Shown one piece after another: positions 40,766-50,104 of a stretch of 64,000 nt of DNA. The stretch comes from F23-B02 sp963625685 (GTDB lineage Bacteria; Bacillota; Clostridia; Oscillospirales; Oscillospiraceae), in contig CAVFTR010000003.1 of the NCBI GenBank assembly GCA_963625685.1, positions 102,983 through 166,982 of the forward strand, given 5' to 3'. A program made the translations under genes and the position numbers. The first letter of the stretch is position 1. Each line of letters opens with the position of its first letter. Under the pieces are notes generated by a model, which ran no database searches, was not told where the DNA came from, and was given only the letters and a program-made list of their open reading frames with translations.

Positions 40766-41559
40766 TGCTGGAGATAAAAAATGTTTCAAAGACCTTCAAT
40801 CCCGGAACGATAAACGAAAAGCGCGCGCTCTCAAACCTCAGCCTCAGCCTCGCCGACGGCGATTTCGTCACCGTCATCGGCGGCAACGGCGCGGGCAAGT
40901 CGACGCTGTTAAACGCCGTCGCGGGCGTGTGGCCGGTCGACTCCGGCGCTATCCTCATAGACGGCGAGAACGTCACCGGCATGCCCGAGTACAGGCGCGC
41001 AAAATACATCGGCCGTGTGTTTCAGGACCCCATGATGGGCACCGCTCCCAACATGCAGATAGAGGAAAATCTCGCGCTGGCCATGCGCCGCGGCAAAAAG
41101 CGCGGCCTTAAATGGGGCGTGACGAGCGCCGAGCGCGAGGCCTACCGCGAAAAGCTCGCGACCCTCGGCCTCGGCCTTGAGGACCGGCTCACCGCCAAGG
41201 TCGGCTTGCTCTCCGGCGGCCAGCGTCAGGCGCTGACGCTGCTGATGGCCTCGCTTCAGACTCCGAAGCTGCTGCTGCTCGACGAGCACACCGCCGCCCT
41301 CGACCCCGGCACGGCCAAAAAGGTGCTTGAGCTCTCCGATAAGATCATCAGCGAAAACAAGCTCACATCGCTCATGATAACGCACAACATGAGCGATGCC
41401 ATACGTCACGGCAACCGCCTTATCATGATGGACAGAGGCCGTATCGTCCTGGATATCTCCGGCGAGGAAAAAAGCCGTCTGACCAAGGCCGACCTTCTCG
41501 AGCGCTTCGCCGAAAAGACCGGCGTTCAGGAGGAGACCGACGCCGTCCTGCTCTCGTGA
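40765..41559 (+). CDS. ABC ATPase, TrpZ-like paralogue
   Basis: A 264-residue ATPase with GGNGAGKST, LLSGGQRQALTLLMA and LLLLDEHTAALDPGTA, closely matching the protein at 35041. The start is the ATG overlapping the permease stop (taATG). A terminator follows. The two operons are divergent copies of one transporter type. Confidence 0.92.
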   Translation: MLEIKNVSKTFNPGTINEKRALSNLSLSLADGDFVTVIGGNGAGKSTLLNAVAGVWPVDSGAILIDGENVTGMPEYRRAKYIGRVFQDPMMGTAPNMQIEENLALAMRRGKKRGLKWGVTSAEREAYREKLATLGLGLEDRLTAKVGLLSGGQRQALTLLMASLQTPKLLLLDEHTAALDPGTAKKVLELSDKIISENKLTSLMITHNMSDAIRHGNRLIMMDRGRIVLDISGEEKSRLTKADLLERFAEKTGVQEETDAVLLS

Positions 41560-41572
41560 TTATACAGTATAA

Positions 41573-41604
41573 AAACCCGCTGTCACAGACAGCGGTTTTT
41601 TTTG
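41573..41604. terminator. Bidirectional terminator
   Basis: aaacccgctgtc and gacagcggttt with a 3-nt loop are followed by a T run; it sits between the convergent ATPase and deacetylase genes. Confidence 0.88.
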
Positions 41605-41614
41605 CATATTTTTT

Positions 41615-42379
41615 TCATTTTCCCGCCTCGGGCAGACAGTGCATGCGCAGCGTGTCGAGCATGCGGAAGCCCTCGGCGTGAAGAGCGAAGCAGCGCAGGC
41701 CGAAGCTTAGCGAGCGGATGCGCAGGTACAGGGCTATCGCCCTGCCCTCGGCGCTCCCGTCGGGAAACTGACTCTTGTGGCAGTCGAATATGGCAGACAG
41801 CTGCCGCGCAAGAAGCTCCCCTGAGGTCCTGACATAACGGTTCGGCGAGGCGGTCATGTAATACGCTATCGCCTTCACGGGCGCGGTGTGCGCCGAGTGC
41901 CTGCGCATTACGCCCTCGTAGGGGGCGAGATAGGCGATCTCGGACGAGGCCCTGCCCACGTTCAGATGGTCGGGGTGACACTCGCTCCTGACCTGCGGGT
42001 CGGGGCAGAAGATGACGTCGGGCTTAAACTCGCCGACGACCCTGGCAATGGCACCTTTAAGCTCGCCGAGCTCATAAAAGCCGCCGTCACAGAAGGGGAG
42101 AAAGGAAATGTCCTTAACGCCGAGCGCTGCCGCCGAGGCCCTTGCCTCGGCCTGCCGGATGGATATAAGCTCCTCCGGCGGCACGGTGTCCGAGCCGTAT
42201 CTGCCGTCGATGCAGCATAAAAACGCGACTTTTTTGCCCATATCAGCGAGCTTTGCCGCGGCAGCGCCCGCTCCGATCTCGATATCGTCCGGATGCGGCC
42301 CGATGAAGAGATACCGCTCGAAGCTTTCAAGCTTCGGCAGGGGGGAGGCGAGGCTTATCGCAAGCTTTGTTATGCTCAT
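41615..42379 (-). CDS. PIG-L/LmbE-family deacetylase
   Basis: A 254-residue zinc-dependent deacetylase of N-acetylglucosaminyl-type substrates. The zinc motifs PHPDDIEIGAGA (near residue 28) and CHPDHLNVGRA (near 134) are intact. It overlaps the sugar symporter gene by 4 bp, so a role in processing an imported amino sugar or glycoside is plausible. The exact substrate is unknown. Confidence 0.88.
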   Translation of the reverse strand: MSITKLAISLASPLPKLESFERYLFIGPHPDDIEIGAGAAAAKLADMGKKVAFLCCIDGRYGSDTVPPEELISIRQAEARASAAALGVKDISFLPFCDGGFYELGELKGAIARVVGEFKPDVIFCPDPQVRSECHPDHLNVGRASSEIAYLAPYEGVMRRHSAHTAPVKAIAYYMTASPNRYVRTSGELLARQLSAIFDCHKSQFPDGSAEGRAIALYLRIRSLSFGLRCFALHAEGFRMLDTLRMHCLPEAGK

Positions 42380-43851
42380 GCCGTCTCTTCCTTGCGCGCG
42401 GCTATCTCGCCGCAGATGCGGTCATACTCGTCCTCGTCGAGCCTGTAGTGCTTTTTGTACAGGAAATAGCTCAGCAGCATCAGCGTGCAGGGGATGATGA
42501 TCATGCACAGAAGCAGCGCCAGGGTCTTGCCCGGCTCGATGCCGGCGATGACATTGTCGATAGCCATTATCTTGTCCTGCTCGGAGATGAGCTTGCGCGC
42601 ACATTCGTTTTCAAAGTCGGAGATGCGGTTGGTGTACTGCGTCACGCCGAAGATGATGTAGCTGAGGTTGGTTATCAGCACCGTCAGTGCCGAGGCGAGC
42701 TTTGTCAGGAACGGGCGCAGGGAGGTGATTATCGCCTCGTCGCGCGAGCCGGTGCGGTATTCGTTGTACTCGACCGTATTTATAATGGAGATCATCATGA
42801 TGAGATAGTAGCCGTACTGGCCGAAGTTCGAGACGGCGTAGCCGACGGTTATGAGCCAGAACTTGAGCATCGTCGAGGGCAGGGCAAGCCCCGCCGCGAG
42901 CATGATCGCGTAGCCGCTCACCGAAATGCAGGCGAGTATCGTCATGAGTCTTTTGCGCTTTATATGGCGCGAGATAGCGGGGTAGAAGATCATGAGGAAG
43001 GCCGTGACGGACATGCCGACGATGGAAAACAGCGAGAACAGGCCGCCCTCGTAGCCGAAGTCAAAGTAAATATACGTCGCGCCGATGCCGCCGACGATGA
43101 GCCCGTTTCCGACCTGCTGGAGCAGGAAGATGAGGCTTATCCACAGCAGCTGATCGTTGCCGGTGATGGTCGTCCATATCTTCTTGAAGCTGATGGGGGG
43201 AGCCTCGGTATATTCGCGCCTTTCGCGCACGCCGAAGATGGTAAAGCACAGGAAAAGCGGCGCTATCACGCATATGATGAGCGCAATGCGGCCGTAGGCA
43301 ATGGTCGTGCTGCCGCCTATGGCCATGTCGCCGACGGTGAACATGGGGATGAGGACGCTCGCGAGGGTGCCGCCGATGCCGGCAAACAGCGTCGCGCGCG
43401 AGGCAAACTGGTTTCTTGCGTTCGCGTCGGTCGAAAGCGCGGGCACCATGCCCCAGTAGGAGATGTCGTGCATCGTGTAGGTTATCGAGTACATGAAGTA
43501 GATAAAGCCGAAGAACCAGACGAAGCTCCAGCCCTGAAGGTCGGTGTTGAAGGCGAGGTACACGACGACCGAGGTCGAGAGTATGCCGATGACGAGCCAG
43601 GGCTTGAACTTGCCCCAGCGCGTGCGCGTGCGCTCGATTATATTGCCCATGATGGGGTCGTTGAGCGCGTCGAATATCCGCGCCGCGACGACGATGGCCG
43701 TTATCGCGCCGAACTGGGTGTTCGTGAGGTTTCGCGTAAACAGCACGAAGGTTATTATGCAGCTCGTGAAAAGGTAATATATCATATCCCTGCCGACCGT
43801 GCCGAGCGGGAACATGATAAGATTTTTCTTTCTCTGTTTGAGATCTTCCAT
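42376..43851 (-). CDS. GPH-family sugar:cation symporter (MFS_2)
   Basis: A 491-residue transporter with 12 predicted helices of the MelB/XylP family. The N-terminal DMIYYLFTSCIITFVLF helix and the loop FDALNDPIMGNIIERTRTRWGKFKPWL, with its conserved Asp and RWGK, are diagnostic. These transporters carry glycosides with Na+ or H+. A minus-strand promoter TTGCTA/TAAAAT lies upstream, and a 30 bp palindrome about 40 bp further is a candidate operator. It is the first gene of a two-gene operon with the deacetylase. Confidence 0.9.
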   Translation of the reverse strand: MEDLKQRKKNLIMFPLGTVGRDMIYYLFTSCIITFVLFTRNLTNTQFGAITAIVVAARIFDALNDPIMGNIIERTRTRWGKFKPWLVIGILSTSVVVYLAFNTDLQGWSFVWFFGFIYFMYSITYTMHDISYWGMVPALSTDANARNQFASRATLFAGIGGTLASVLIPMFTVGDMAIGGSTTIAYGRIALIICVIAPLFLCFTIFGVRERREYTEAPPISFKKIWTTITGNDQLLWISLIFLLQQVGNGLIVGGIGATYIYFDFGYEGGLFSLFSIVGMSVTAFLMIFYPAISRHIKRKRLMTILACISVSGYAIMLAAGLALPSTMLKFWLITVGYAVSNFGQYGYYLIMMISIINTVEYNEYRTGSRDEAIITSLRPFLTKLASALTVLITNLSYIIFGVTQYTNRISDFENECARKLISEQDKIMAIDNVIAGIEPGKTLALLLCMIIIPCTLMLLSYFLYKKHYRLDEDEYDRICGEIAARKEETA

Positions 43852-43949
43852 GACAAACTCCTGTTTTGATTGATATATCCTTTATTTTAACAGCCGCTTC
43901 AGATAATAGCAAGGCGCGCACATGATGAAGTTTGAGAAGCAAAATTGTT

Positions 43950-43979
43950 GCATTTCCACAAAGCGCTTTGTGAAAATGC
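43950..43979. promoter_or_regulatory. 30 bp palindromic operator
   Basis: gcatttccacaaagc and gctttgtgaaaatgc form an inverted repeat with one mismatched pair, centred on AAAGCGCTTT, the form preferred by LacI-type regulators. It lies between the divergent sugar symporter and xpt genes. Confidence 0.6.
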
Positions 43980-43992
43980 GCAAAATTCCGTC

Positions 43993-44021
43993 TTGCGAAA
44001 TGCGTCGTAATCGGATAGAAT
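43993..44021 (+). promoter_or_regulatory. Promoter of xpt
   Basis: TTGCGA (43993-43998) and TAGAAT (44016-44021) have a 17-bp spacer. The leader would be under 30 nt, too short for a riboswitch. Confidence 0.6.
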
Positions 44022-44055
44022 GTGTTTTATTCAATAAATATACGAGGTGGTCAGA

Positions 44056-44631
44056 ATGCAGGAGCTTATCGAGCGCATAAAGCGCGACGGCGTAGTCAGA
44101 CCCGGCGGAGTTTTGAAGGTGGACAGCTTTTTAAATCACCAGATAGACCCGAAGCTGAGCTACAGCATGGCAAAGGAGATACACAGACTGTTCGGAAACG
44201 ACGGCGTCAACAAGATCCTCACCATCGAGGCCTCCGGCATCGGCATGGCCGTCCTGACGGGACTGGTGTTCGACTGCCCCGTGGTGTTTGCAAAAAAGAG
44301 CAAGACCATAAATCTCTCGGACGACGTGTACTCGACGACGGTGTACTCCTTTACGCACCAGGTCTCCAAGCAGGTGCTCGTTTCAAAGCGCTATCTCAAT
44401 CCCGGCGACAGGGTGCTGATAGTCGATGACTTCCTCGCAAACGGAGCGGCTCTCGATGGGCTGTGCAGCATCGTCGGGCAGGCCGGAGCCGAGGTCGTGG
44501 GCGCCGCGATAGCTATAGAAAAGGCCTTCCAGCCCGGCGGTGAGAAGCTGCGCGCAAGAGGCCTGCGCATTGAGTCGCTGGCGCGCATCGAGTCGATGGG
44601 CGACGACAGCATAGTTTTTTGTCAGGAATAA
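44056..44631 (+). CDS. xpt: Xanthine phosphoribosyltransferase
   Basis: A 191-residue enzyme that converts xanthine and PRPP to XMP in purine salvage. The N-terminal VDSFLNHQIDP, the AKKSKTINL segment and the PRPP loop VLIVDDFLANGAAL are as in Bacillus Xpt (194 residues). The ATG at 44056 follows gaggtgg; the in-frame GTG at 44047 is inside that site. Unlike in Bacillus, it has no purine riboswitch itself, but one begins just downstream for the nucleoside transporter. Confidence 0.93.
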   Translation: MQELIERIKRDGVVRPGGVLKVDSFLNHQIDPKLSYSMAKEIHRLFGNDGVNKILTIEASGIGMAVLTGLVFDCPVVFAKKSKTINLSDDVYSTTVYSFTHQVSKQVLVSKRYLNPGDRVLIVDDFLANGAALDGLCSIVGQAGAEVVGAAIAIEKAFQPGGEKLRARGLRIESLARIESMGDDSIVFCQE

Positions 44632-44683
44632 ACATGCACAAAAAACTCGGCAAAAAAATGTTAAACTTGGCTAAAACCCAGTC

Positions 44684-44712
44684 TTGACTTTTGCGGCCGC
44701 AATTGATATGCT
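44684..44712 (+). promoter_or_regulatory. Promoter of the riboswitch-controlled transporter operon
   Basis: TTGACT (44684-44689) and TATGCT (44707-44712) are spaced by 17 bp. The leader is about 255 nt long and contains the aptamer and a terminator. Confidence 0.75.
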
Positions 44713-44751
44713 AAAAGTGTTCCAGTTGAGGAACGCCGAAAACAGAATATT

Positions 44752-44827
44752 TCTTTCGATATATAGCAAATAATATGGATTTGAAGTCTCTACCCGGACG
44801 CCGTAAATGACCGGACTATCGAAGTTT
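44752..44827 (+). promoter_or_regulatory. Purine riboswitch aptamer, guanine type
   Basis: The conserved core is present: aatatgg, gtctctacc, ccgtaaat and ggactatcgaag, with closing stem ttcgat/atcgaa. The base that reads the ligand is C (44816, in gaCta), which predicts guanine or hypoxanthine binding as opposed to adenine. It lies upstream of a BMP-type nucleoside transporter. Confidence 0.9.
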
Positions 44828-44878
44828 CAATATTGAGGGACAGGTATTTTGTCTTTCCCTCGGCTTTGGTATTTTTAA

Positions 44879-44922
44879 CGCCGGTCACAGCTCCATGTGT
44901 CCGGCGCTTTCTGTTTCTTGTA
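44879..44922 (+). terminator. Riboswitch expression-platform terminator
   Basis: cgccggtcaca (44879-44889) and tgtgtccggcg (44896-44906) form a stem with one mismatch, followed by ctttctgtttctt. It is 52 nt downstream of the aptamer. Confidence 0.7.
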
Positions 44923-44974
44923 TCAAAGCCCCAAGGGGTTTGATAATATAAAAATTTTGGAGGGTAACCGAAAG

Positions 44975-46225
44975 ATGACGAAGAAGATCACTGCACTGCT
45001 TCTGGCGCTGGTCATGGTGCTTGCACTGTGTGCCTGCGGCAGCAATGACAACGACAAGAAAACCGATGACGGCGATCAGTCCGCACCCGAGATCAAGGTC
45101 GGATTCATATTCCTGCACGACGAGAACTCCACCTATGACCTTAACTTCATGAACGCCGCAGAGGCAGCCTGCAAGGCACTCGGCCTGAGCGAGAGCCAGT
45201 ATGTTTTCAAGAAGAACATCCCCGAGGGCCAGGAATGCTACGATGCAGCTGCCGAGCTCGCCGAGGAAGGCTGCAACATCATTTTCGCAGACAGCTTTGG
45301 CCATGAGTCCTTCATGATCGAGGCCGCAAAGGAGTTCCCCAACGTTCAGTTCTGCCACTCCACCGGCACTCTCGCACACACCGAGAATCTTTCCAACTAC
45401 CACAACGCTTTCGCTTCCATCTATGAGGGCCGCTACCTCGCAGGCATCGCCGCCGGCCTCAAGCTCAACGAGATGATCGCAAACGGCACCGAGATCAACG
45501 GCACCGTCGTCACCGCGGACAACGCCAAGATCGGCTACGTCGGCGCATTCACCTACGCAGAAGTTATCTCCGGTTACACCTCTTTCTTCCTCGGCGCACG
45601 CTCTGTATGCCCCACCGTCACCATGGACGTGACCTTCACCGGCTCCTGGTACGATGAGACCGCAGAGAAGGAAGCCGCCAACACCCTTATCAAGAACGGC
45701 TGCAACCTCATCAGCCAGCACGCCGACTCCATGGGCGCTCCCACCGCATGCGAGACCGCAGGCGTTCCCAACGTCTCCTACAACGGCAGCACCATTTCCG
45801 CCTGCCCGAACACCTTTATCGTATCCTCCCGCATCGACTGGGCTCCCTACTATGAGTACGCCATCAAGGCAGTCATGGACGGCAAGACCATCGACACCGA
45901 CTGGACCGGCACCCTCGCAACCGGCTCTGTCGTTCTGACCGACGTTAACGAGGCAGCCGCAGCCGAAGGCACCGCGGACGCTATCGCCGAGGCAAAGGCA
46001 AAGCTCGAGGACGGCAGCCTGAAGGTCTTCGACACCAGCACCTTCACCGTCAAGGGCGAGACGCTCAGCAGCTACATGGCCGACGTTGACACCGATGCAG
46101 CCTACACCGCAGACACCGAGGCCATCAAGGAAGGCGCATTCCTCGAGTCGACCTACCGCTCCGCTCCTTACTTCGACATCCAGATCGACGGCATCAACCT
46201 GCTCGACACCAACTTCGGCAGCTGA
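44975..46225 (+). CDS. BMP-family nucleoside-binding lipoprotein
   Basis: A 416-residue lipoprotein with lipobox CAC (LALCACGS) and a basic membrane protein (BMP) binding domain, including KVGFIFLHDENSTYDLNF and ADSFGHESFM. BMP proteins bind purine nucleosides for ABC import, as in guanosine transport by the Bacillus NupN system. The guanine riboswitch upstream supports a purine substrate. The start at 44975 follows tggaggg. An attenuator-like hairpin (46251-46282) separates it from the ATPase gene, so it may be made in excess. Confidence 0.92.
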   Translation: MTKKITALLLALVMVLALCACGSNDNDKKTDDGDQSAPEIKVGFIFLHDENSTYDLNFMNAAEAACKALGLSESQYVFKKNIPEGQECYDAAAELAEEGCNIIFADSFGHESFMIEAAKEFPNVQFCHSTGTLAHTENLSNYHNAFASIYEGRYLAGIAAGLKLNEMIANGTEINGTVVTADNAKIGYVGAFTYAEVISGYTSFFLGARSVCPTVTMDVTFTGSWYDETAEKEAANTLIKNGCNLISQHADSMGAPTACETAGVPNVSYNGSTISACPNTFIVSSRIDWAPYYEYAIKAVMDGKTIDTDWTGTLATGSVVLTDVNEAAAAEGTADAIAEAKAKLEDGSLKVFDTSTFTVKGETLSSYMADVDTDAAYTADTEAIKEGAFLESTYRSAPYFDIQIDGINLLDTNFGS

Positions 46226-46250
46226 TATACCGAAAAGCTACATTAAATTA

Positions 46251-46282
46251 AAAGGAAGCTCCGCGCATACGGAGCTTCCTTT
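46251..46282 (+). terminator. Intercistronic hairpin
   Basis: aaaggaagctccg and cggagcttccttt form a 13-bp stem with a poor T tract. It probably lowers read-through or stabilises the binding-protein mRNA. Confidence 0.6.
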
Positions 46283-46370
46283 AGCCTCTTATCGGGCCGT
46301 GCAGGAAAGAGCATGAAGTCTTTCGTGTTTTTTCCTGCGCTGCCACTTATTACACAACGGGAGTGAAGAG

Positions 46371-47912
46371 ATGGATAACAAGAACGCCGCCGTGAAGATG
46401 AGGAACATATCTAAATCCTTCGGCACGGTGAAAGCTAACGACAAGATTTGGCTCGATATATACAGAGGCGAGATACTTGCGCTTCTGGGCGAGAACGGCT
46501 CGGGCAAGACGACCCTCATGAACATGCTCTCCGGCATTTACTTTCCCGACGAGGGCGAGATATTCGTTGACGACAAGGAGGTCGTCATACGCTCCCCCAA
46601 GGACGCGCTGGATCTCGGCGTCGGCATGATCCACCAGCACTTCAAGCTCGTCGACGTGCTCACCGCGACCGAGAATATCATCCTCGGCCTCGAGGGAAAG
46701 GGCAGGCTCGACCTCAAGGCCGCGGCGAAAAGGATACGCGAGATATGCGATGCCTACGGCTTCGATGTCGATCCCGATCAGCACATCTACGAGATGAGCG
46801 TTTCCCAGAAGCAGACCGTCGAGATAGTCAAGGTCCTCTACCGCGGCGCTGATATACTCATCCTCGACGAGCCGACGGCGGTGCTCACCCCGCAGGAGAC
46901 CGATAAGCTCTTTGCCGTTCTGCGCAACATGCGCGACGCGGGCAAGGCTATCGTCATAATAACCCACAAGATGCACGAGGTCGAGGAGCTGTCCGACCGC
47001 GTCGCCGTTCTGCGCCACGGCCAGTTCATCGGCGACATGCCCACAAAGGACACCAACGCTCAGGAGATGACCAACATGATGGTCGGGCATCCCGTGGAGC
47101 TGAACATAGACCGGCCCGACCCCGTCGATCCCAAGCCCAGGATAGAGGTCAGAAACCTCACCGTGCGCAGCATCGACGGCATAGTAAAGCTCGACGACGT
47201 GTCCTTCACGGCAAACAGCGGCGAGATACTCGGCATTGCCGGCATATCCGGCTGCGGTCAGAAGGAGCTGCTCGAGGCCATCGCGGGACTTCAGCCGACC
47301 GAAAGCGGCAGCGTGAGCTACATAAAGGACGACGGCGAGCACGAGGAGCTCCTCGGCAAGGACCCGCTGTCGATAGCCGAGCTCGGCGTCGTGCTCTCCT
47401 TCGTGCCCGAGGACAGGCTCGGCATGGGCCTTGTTGCCAATATGGACCTCGGCGACAATATGATGCTCCGCTCCTTCAGAAAGGGCAAGAGCATATTTAC
47501 CGACAGAAAAAGTCCCCGCAAGCTCGCGGAAACCGTTGTTGACGAGCTCGAGGTAGTAACTCCCGGCATAAGCACTCCCGTGCGCAGGCTCTCCGGCGGC
47601 AATGTTCAGAAGGTGCTCGTCGGGCGCGAGATAGCATCGGCGCCGACGGTGCTGCTCACGGCCTACGCCGTGCGCGGCCTGGATATCAATTCGTCCTATA
47701 CGATATACGACCTTATAAACCGCCAGAAGAAGAAGGGCGTCGCCGTCATTTACGTCGGCGAGGATCTTGACGTACTGCTGGAGCTGTGCGACAGGATACT
47801 TGTCCTGTGCGGCGGCAAGGTCAGCGGCATAGTTCCCGGCCGCGGCGCCAAAAAGCGCGAGGTCGGCATGATGATGACGAAGCTGGGAGGCGAGAAGGCT
47901 GATGAAGAATAA
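46371..47912 (+). CDS. Nucleoside ABC transporter ATPase with two NBDs
   Basis: A 513-residue tandem ATPase. The first domain has Walker A GENGSGKTT and Walker B LILDEPTAVLTPQE; the second has GISGCGQKE and LSGGNVQKVLVGRE. The second Walker B reads LLTAYAVRGLD, without the usual acidic pair, as commonly seen in this family. It matches the NupO type. It overlaps the first permease gene by 11 bp. Confidence 0.9.
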   Translation: MDNKNAAVKMRNISKSFGTVKANDKIWLDIYRGEILALLGENGSGKTTLMNMLSGIYFPDEGEIFVDDKEVVIRSPKDALDLGVGMIHQHFKLVDVLTATENIILGLEGKGRLDLKAAAKRIREICDAYGFDVDPDQHIYEMSVSQKQTVEIVKVLYRGADILILDEPTAVLTPQETDKLFAVLRNMRDAGKAIVIITHKMHEVEELSDRVAVLRHGQFIGDMPTKDTNAQEMTNMMVGHPVELNIDRPDPVDPKPRIEVRNLTVRSIDGIVKLDDVSFTANSGEILGIAGISGCGQKELLEAIAGLQPTESGSVSYIKDDGEHEELLGKDPLSIAELGVVLSFVPEDRLGMGLVANMDLGDNMMLRSFRKGKSIFTDRKSPRKLAETVVDELEVVTPGISTPVRRLSGGNVQKVLVGREIASAPTVLLTAYAVRGLDINSSYTIYDLINRQKKKGVAVIYVGEDLDVLLELCDRILVLCGGKVSGIVPGRGAKKREVGMMMTKLGGEKADEE

Positions 47913-49014
47913 TAACAGGGAGCCGCTGCTGCACATAGTAAAGCGCGCCGCGATGCCCGGCTGGAAGGCCTGGGGCATACGCCTTCTGGCGATAATCGTC
48001 GCGCTCGTCGTCTGCGCGATAATCACCATGACGGTAACGGGCGAAAATCCCATCCAGGTCTACGCGACCATGATAAACAGCTCCTTCGGCAGCGAGCGTA
48101 AGATATGGATACTCGCGCAGAATACCGCGATGCTGCTGGGCGTGTCTCTTGCAGTCACTCCGGCGTTTAAAATGAAGTTCTGGAACATCGGCGGCGAGGG
48201 TCAGGTGCTCGCCGGCTGTCTCGCGGCGGCCGCGTGCATGATATGCCTTGCCGGCAAGCTCCCCAACGGCGCGCTCATCGCGGTCAGCGCCGCGGCGAGC
48301 ATAGCCGCCGGCGCGGTATGGGGCGGCATCCCCGCCTTCTTCAAGGCAAAGTGGAACACCAACGAGACGCTGTTCACCCTTATGATGAACTACGTCGCGA
48401 CTCAGCTCGTCGCGTTCTTCGTCATCATCTGGGAGGTCCCCAAGGGCGCGGGCCAGATAGGCATAATCAATCAGAGCACGCAGCTCGGCTGGCTCCCTCA
48501 GCTCGGCGGCAACAAGTACATGCTCAACGTGCTCGTCATCCTCGTGCTGACGGCGCTCATTTACATTTACCTAAACTACTCAAAGCACGGCTACGAGCTC
48601 ACAGTCGTCGGCGAAAGCGAGCGCACCGCGCGTTATGTCGGCATCAAGGTCGACAGAGTCATCATCCGCACGATGCTCCTGTCCGGCGCCATCTGCGGCG
48701 TCGTCGGCTTCCTGCTCGTATGCGGGACCGACCACACGCTGTCGACCTCCCTCGCCGGAGGCCGCGGCTTTACGGCGGTCATGGTCTCCTGGCTTGCAAA
48801 ATTCAATCCCATCATCATGATCTTCGCGAGCATGCTGCTGGCCTTCCTCAACAAGGGCGCGAGCGCGATATCGACAAACTTCGGCCTGAACCACTCGTTC
48901 TCAGACATACTCACGGGCGTTATCCTGTTTTTCATCATAGGCTGCGAGTTCTTCATAAGCTACAGGATAAGCTTCCGGAAGGCGGCAGGAAAGGAGAGTG
49001 CGGAAAATGTTTGA
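47902..49014 (+). CDS. Nucleoside ABC permease 1 (NupP-like)
   Basis: A 370-residue permease with about ten helices and the BPD_transp_2 core (FWNIGGEGQVLAGCLAAAA; NETLFTLMMNYVATQ). The start at 47902 lies inside the ATPase gene. It pairs with the next permease as a heterodimer. Confidence 0.9.
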   Translation: MKNNNREPLLHIVKRAAMPGWKAWGIRLLAIIVALVVCAIITMTVTGENPIQVYATMINSSFGSERKIWILAQNTAMLLGVSLAVTPAFKMKFWNIGGEGQVLAGCLAAAACMICLAGKLPNGALIAVSAAASIAAGAVWGGIPAFFKAKWNTNETLFTLMMNYVATQLVAFFVIIWEVPKGAGQIGIINQSTQLGWLPQLGGNKYMLNVLVILVLTALIYIYLNYSKHGYELTVVGESERTARYVGIKVDRVIIRTMLLSGAICGVVGFLLVCGTDHTLSTSLAGGRGFTAVMVSWLAKFNPIIMIFASMLLAFLNKGASAISTNFGLNHSFSDILTGVILFFIIGCEFFISYRISFRKAAGKESAENV

Positions 49015-49993
49015 TATAGTATCCTTCTTCCCCCGCGCGGTGATGCAGGGCGTGCCCCTGCTGTTCGGCGGCACGGGCGAGATCATAACCGAAAAATCCG
49101 GCAACCTCAACCTCGGTATCCCCGGCATCATGTATGTCGGCGGCATCTGCGGCGTTATCGGCGCGTTTCTCTACGAGCAGTCGGCCGCCGAGCTCAACAG
49201 CTTTCTTGCGATATTCATCCCCGTCATGTCCTGCCTGCTCGGCTCGCTGCTGATGGGACTTCTGTACTGCTTCCTGACAGTTACGCTCAGAGCCAATCAG
49301 AACGTCACCGGCCTTGCGATGACCACCTTCGGCATCGGCATCGGCAACTTCTTCGGCGGCTCGCTGATAAAGCTCACGAGCGCCGAGGTCCCGTCGATCG
49401 CGCTGTCGGCGACGAGCAGGGTCTTCAGCCGCTCGCTGCCCTTTGCCGATGACCTCGGCTGGTTCGGCAAGATGTTTTTAAGCTACGGCTTTCTCGCCTA
49501 CGCGGCCGTCATCATCGCCGTCATAACGGCCTACGTCATCAAGAAGACCCGCGTCGGCCTCAACCTGCGCGCCGTCGGCGAGAGCCCCGCGACCGCGGAC
49601 GCTGCGGGCATAAACGTCAACCGCTACAAGTACATCGCCACCTGCGTCGGCAGCATGATAGCCGGACTCGGCGGCCTGTACTACGTCATGGACTACGCCT
49701 GCGGCGTATGGTCAAACGACGCCTTCGGCGACCGCGGCTGGCTCGCCATCGCGCTGGTCATCTTCTCTATCTGGAGACCGAACCTCGCGATAATCGCGTC
49801 GATACTCTTCGGCGGCCTGTACATCGTGTATCTCTACATCCCGGCCGGGACCCAGCTTTACATGATGGAGCTGTACAAGATGCTCCCGTACCTTGTCACC
49901 ATCATCGTGCTCGTGGTCGTGTCCATGCGCAAAAAGCGCGAGAACGAGCCCCCCGCGTCCCTGGGCCTGGCATATTTCAGGGAAGACCGATAA
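49007..49993 (+). CDS. Nucleoside ABC permease 2 (NupQ-like)
   Basis: A 328-residue permease with the family start GGTGEIITEKSGNLNLGIPG and the signature RAVGESPATADAAGINVN. I use the ATG at 49007 because aaggagag lies eight bases before it; a GTG at 48998 is also in frame. It overlaps the upstream permease gene by 8 bp and ends the operon. Confidence 0.9.
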   Translation: MFDIVSFFPRAVMQGVPLLFGGTGEIITEKSGNLNLGIPGIMYVGGICGVIGAFLYEQSAAELNSFLAIFIPVMSCLLGSLLMGLLYCFLTVTLRANQNVTGLAMTTFGIGIGNFFGGSLIKLTSAEVPSIALSATSRVFSRSLPFADDLGWFGKMFLSYGFLAYAAVIIAVITAYVIKKTRVGLNLRAVGESPATADAAGINVNRYKYIATCVGSMIAGLGGLYYVMDYACGVWSNDAFGDRGWLAIALVIFSIWRPNLAIIASILFGGLYIVYLYIPAGTQLYMMELYKMLPYLVTIIVLVVVSMRKKRENEPPASLGLAYFREDR

Positions 49994-50006
49994 AATATAT
50001 GGCTTT

Positions 50007-50040
50007 AAAGCTCCGCAGAACGTCCTGCGGAGCTTTTGTT
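50007..50040 (+). terminator. Terminator of the nucleoside transporter operon
   Basis: aaagctccgcag (50007-50018) and ctgcggagcttt (50025-50036) pair perfectly; ttgtt follows. Confidence 0.85.
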
Positions 50041-50104
50041 AACATCCGTTGCTTGCGCAACGGGCGGCTTTAGCCTATATTGGAGCCGTAAGGAGGTAGA
50101 TGAT

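Noticed and set aside
44022..44056. A purine riboswitch directly upstream of xpt
   Set aside because: The leader after the predicted promoter is under 30 nt and no aptamer motifs are present there.
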